Assembly: GCA_039707465.1 (NCBI GenBank)
Contig: CM077653.1
Location: forward strand, 5,172,184 to 5,236,183
DNA: 64,000 nucleotides
DNA from: Rhabdophis nuchalis
Taxonomy: Eukaryota > Chordata > Lepidosauria > Squamata > Natricidae
Direction: 5' to 3'
Below are positions 63,979 through 64,000 of the stretch, piece after piece; within the stretch, counting starts at the first letter, position 1, and the number at the start of each line of letters is the position of its first letter. A program made the position numbers and the translations under genes. The notes under the pieces are model-generated. The model did no database searches. It worked only from the letters and a program-made list of their open reading frames with translations, and was not told the origin of the DNA.

Positions 63979-64000
63979 AGTTACACCATTGTTATTACAC

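Overview
The window is a piece of a squamate reptile nuclear genome, most likely a colubroid (advanced) snake. It has one spliced vertebrate gene in the minus orientation and a repeat spectrum typical of snakes: CR1 and L2-clade LINE ends, BovB LINEs, tRNA-derived SINEs with ACCTTT-like tails, Penelope-like fragments, hAT and mariner MITEs, and large AATAG/ATTCT arrays growing from CR1 tails. There are no prokaryotic features. Almost all open frames of 60-200 codons here are chance frames in simple repeats or LINE remnants.

The main gene is CLMP (CXADR-like membrane protein, a CTX-family tight-junction adhesion molecule). All seven coding exons are on the minus strand: exon 1 at 59565-59589, exon 2 at 18383-18540, exon 3 at 15411-15612, exon 4 at 14556-14720, exon 5 at 13531-13653, exon 6 at 10321-10459, exon 7 at 6337-6631. 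Every junction has AG/GT signals and matching phase, and they join into an uninterrupted 368-residue protein. Intron 1 is about 41 kb and holds most of the repeats.

At the left edge (1281-2200) is a GC-rich promoter pointing left. It has a TATA box, two perfect three-unit heat-shock elements, several CCAAT boxes and two octamers. From the elements and from known vertebrate gene order (HSPA8 lies just 3' of CLMP on the same strand), I infer the HSPA8 (HSC70) promoter and noncoding exon 1, with intron 1 filling 1-1280. No HSPA8 coding sequence is in the window.

The most unusual element is at 30234-32247 inside CLMP intron 1. It is a complete insertion with a 17-bp target-site duplication, a GC-rich 5' UTR, an intact 282-codon L1-type ORF1, a short 3' UTR and a poly(A) tail, with no ORF2. 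It is an ORF1-only (half-L1 or HAL1-like) retrotransposon inserted into an older CR1. Other structures of note: a 27-bp minisatellite between inverted Penelope-like ends in the 690-bp CLMP intron 3; four 135-bp hairpin hAT MITEs with 8-bp duplications; a solo LTR that splits a palindrome; nested LINE insertions; and a GGAA microsatellite just upstream of the CLMP start codon.
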